Assembly: GCF_900102035.1 (NCBI RefSeq)
Contig: NZ_LT629689.1
Span: 2,418,001-2,482,000 of the forward strand
Source of the DNA: Pseudomonas extremaustralis
GTDB taxonomy: Bacteria > Pseudomonadota > Gammaproteobacteria > Pseudomonadales > Pseudomonadaceae
Length of the DNA: 64,000 nucleotides
Reading direction: 5' to 3'
A program made the position numbers and the translations under genes. The notes beneath the pieces were generated by a model that saw only the letters and a program-made list of their open reading frames with translations, made no database searches and had not been told where the DNA came from. Below, one piece after another: positions 62,907 through 64,000 of the stretch; positions within the stretch are counted from its first letter, which is position 1; each line of letters begins with the position of its first letter.

Positions 62907-64000
62907 ACGGCTTCTCCGTAGACTTCAGCGAGGAGGATGACGCTGGGGTCGAGGCTGTCGGCGTACAGCCGCGTCACGGCCTCGGCGCGCAGGCTCAACG
63001 CCATGCGCTGGTTGATGTAGCCTTTGTCAGTGATTTCGCCGTCGCTGAGGCTGGGCGGCGAATCGAGGATCACCACGCGCACGGCATGCTGCGACGAAGC
63101 AGGGAACTCCTTGGCCAGGGCCAACAGCCCCGAACACAGGGCCAGGCGCACCTCGGACTGCATTGCCAATTGCGCGCCGCTCATGTGTTGTCCGTCGGCA
63201 CCGAGCACATCGCGCAGCGCCGGGCTCGGGTAGATCAGCGCACCGATCACGTCGCGATCATGCCCGCAGATCACGCAATCGCTGGCGTAAGGCGCCAGGG
63301 CACTGACCAGGCGCGGACGCAGGGTGCCCACCGATACCCAAGTGCCGCTGCTGAGCTTGAAGTCTTCGGTCACCCGACCGTCGAACTGCACCCCCAACTC
63401 CGGCCGTTGCGGGTCGACCAGACGCCCGGCGTCGCCGATGCAGTAGAAGCCCTCTTCGTCGAACGCCGCCAGGCTGCCGGCAGGGTCCTTCAGGTAACGC
63501 GGGAACACCGACGGGCCGCGCACGCGCATCTCCAGCTTGTCGCCACAGGGCACGAACTTGAGCTGCGTGCCCGGCACCGGCAGGCCGATGATGCCGGCCT
63601 TGTCAGCGGCGAAATGCACGCTGGTGACCACCGGCGACGTCTCGGTCGAGCCCCACTCGGTGGCAAAGAACAGCGGCGTATCGCGCACCTTGGTGGCACA
63701 CGCCGACAGCCGCGCCCAACTGCTCTGGGGCAGCGCGGCAGCGGCGTAGAACAGCATGCGCAGGCGTCCGAACAGGGCACGCGCCAGCCCCTCGTCGCGC
63801 TCGAGGTACGGCAGCAGCACCTCGTAGCCGCGTGGCACGTTGAAGTACAGGGTGGGTCGCACCGACTTGAGGTTTTCCACGGTGCGGTCGATTTGCCCCG
63901 GCAACGGCAGGCCATCATCGATGTACAAGGTGCCGCCGTTGCGCAGGACCAGATTGAAGTTGTGGTTGGCGCCGAACACATGGCTCCAGGGCAGCCAGTC
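62903..64000 (-). CDS. Feruloyl-CoA synthase-like acyl-CoA ligase, C-terminal part
   Basis: Partial: the frame is open to the right edge and begins within [33 protein letters not shown] is the adenylate-forming motif region, [34 protein letters not shown] (landmark only) the hinge, and [13 protein letters not shown] lies near the end. It is most like feruloyl-CoA synthases (Fcs), which activate hydroxycinnamate-type acids. Its stop overlaps the dehydrogenase start. With the aldolase and dehydrogenase it may serve side-chain or ring breakdown of a phenylpropanoid- or terpene-like compound. The N-terminal part is outside the window. Confidence 0.85.
   Translation of the reverse strand, partial: DWLPWSHVFGANHNFNLVLRNGGTLYIDDGLPLPGQIDRTVENLKSVRPTLYFNVPRGYEVLLPYLERDEGLARALFGRLRMLFYAAAALPQSSWARLSACATKVRDTPLFFATEWGSTETSPVVTSVHFAADKAGIIGLPVPGTQLKFVPCGDKLEMRVRGPSVFPRYLKDPAGSLAAFDEEGFYCIGDAGRLVDPQRPELGVQFDGRVTEDFKLSSGTWVSVGTLRPRLVSALAPYASDCVICGHDRDVIGALIYPSPALRDVLGADGQHMSGAQLAMQSEVRLALCSGLLALAKEFPASSQHAVRVVILDSPPSLSDGEITDKGYINQRMALSLRAEAVTRLYADSLDPSVILLAEVYGEAV

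Overview
The window looks like chromosomal DNA of a Pseudomonas, most likely of the P. fluorescens group. The coding is dense and GC-rich, with three LysR regulators, a DUF2790 protein, a VasX-type T6SS effector and a dmp/lap-type meta-cleavage operon. The species is inferred from gene content and cannot be proved here. No rRNA, tRNA, CRISPR array or insertion sequence was seen.

Layout. (1) 1-5664: a type VI secretion effector of the VasX family on the minus strand. It is followed by an immunity-like membrane protein, an orphan copy of the effector C-terminus, a second immunity gene and a third, window-truncated C-terminus. The effector carries an apparent -1 frameshift. (2) 6173-16563: housekeeping and accessory genes: SDR, LysR, F420-type reductase, DODA-type dioxygenase, esterase, siderophore receptor with a Fur box, quinone oxidoreductase, semialdehyde dehydrogenase, LysR and a DUF2790 protein. 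(3) 16806-40260: a catabolic island transcribed leftward. It holds an outer-membrane/lipid module (DUF1302, DUF1329, YCF48-like, RND/MMPL), an MCP, a DmpR/LapR sigma-54 activator (frameshifted), and then B-K-L-M-N-O-P / C-E-H-I-F-G plus an SDR, a tautomerase and a DmpQ-type ferredoxin. The order matches the lap type (alkylphenol degradation). Phenol hydroxylase makes the catechol, catechol 2,3-dioxygenase opens it, and the 4-oxalocrotonate branch takes it to pyruvate plus an acyl-CoA. No DmpD-type hydrolase is present. (4) 40261-44590: a CatM/BenM-like LysR, an alcohol dehydrogenase, an aldehyde dehydrogenase and a VOC protein.

(5) 44831-58106: a copper-acquisition island, the most notable part of the window. 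It contains a methanobactin (Mbn) operon: TonB receptor (mbnT-like), mbnP, mbnH, a very short mbnA precursor gene (49413-49508), mbnB and mbnC, all on the minus strand. Convergent to it lie a second TonB receptor, a CopC protein and a DUF2946 protein. Further right are an effector/immunity-like pair (54859-56594) and a second, solitary MbnC paralogue (56927-57508) beside another DUF2946 gene. No MATE exporter (mbnM), aminotransferase (mbnN) or sigma/anti-sigma pair (mbnI/mbnR) is seen.

(6) 58169-64000: an sCache chemoreceptor, then a second lower-pathway block: ferredoxin-linked oxidoreductase, 4-hydroxy-2-oxovalerate aldolase, acylating acetaldehyde dehydrogenase and the C-terminal part of a feruloyl-CoA-synthase-like ligase that runs off the right edge.

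Regulation seen in the DNA: a -24/-12 sigma-54 promoter before the catechol dioxygenase gene, an intrinsic terminator after the sigma-54 regulator, a Fur box before the siderophore receptor, and the same ATACC-N5-GGTAT dyad both next to the CatM-like LysR gene and before the lower-pathway operon. A perfect 18-bp palindrome precedes the methanobactin operon.
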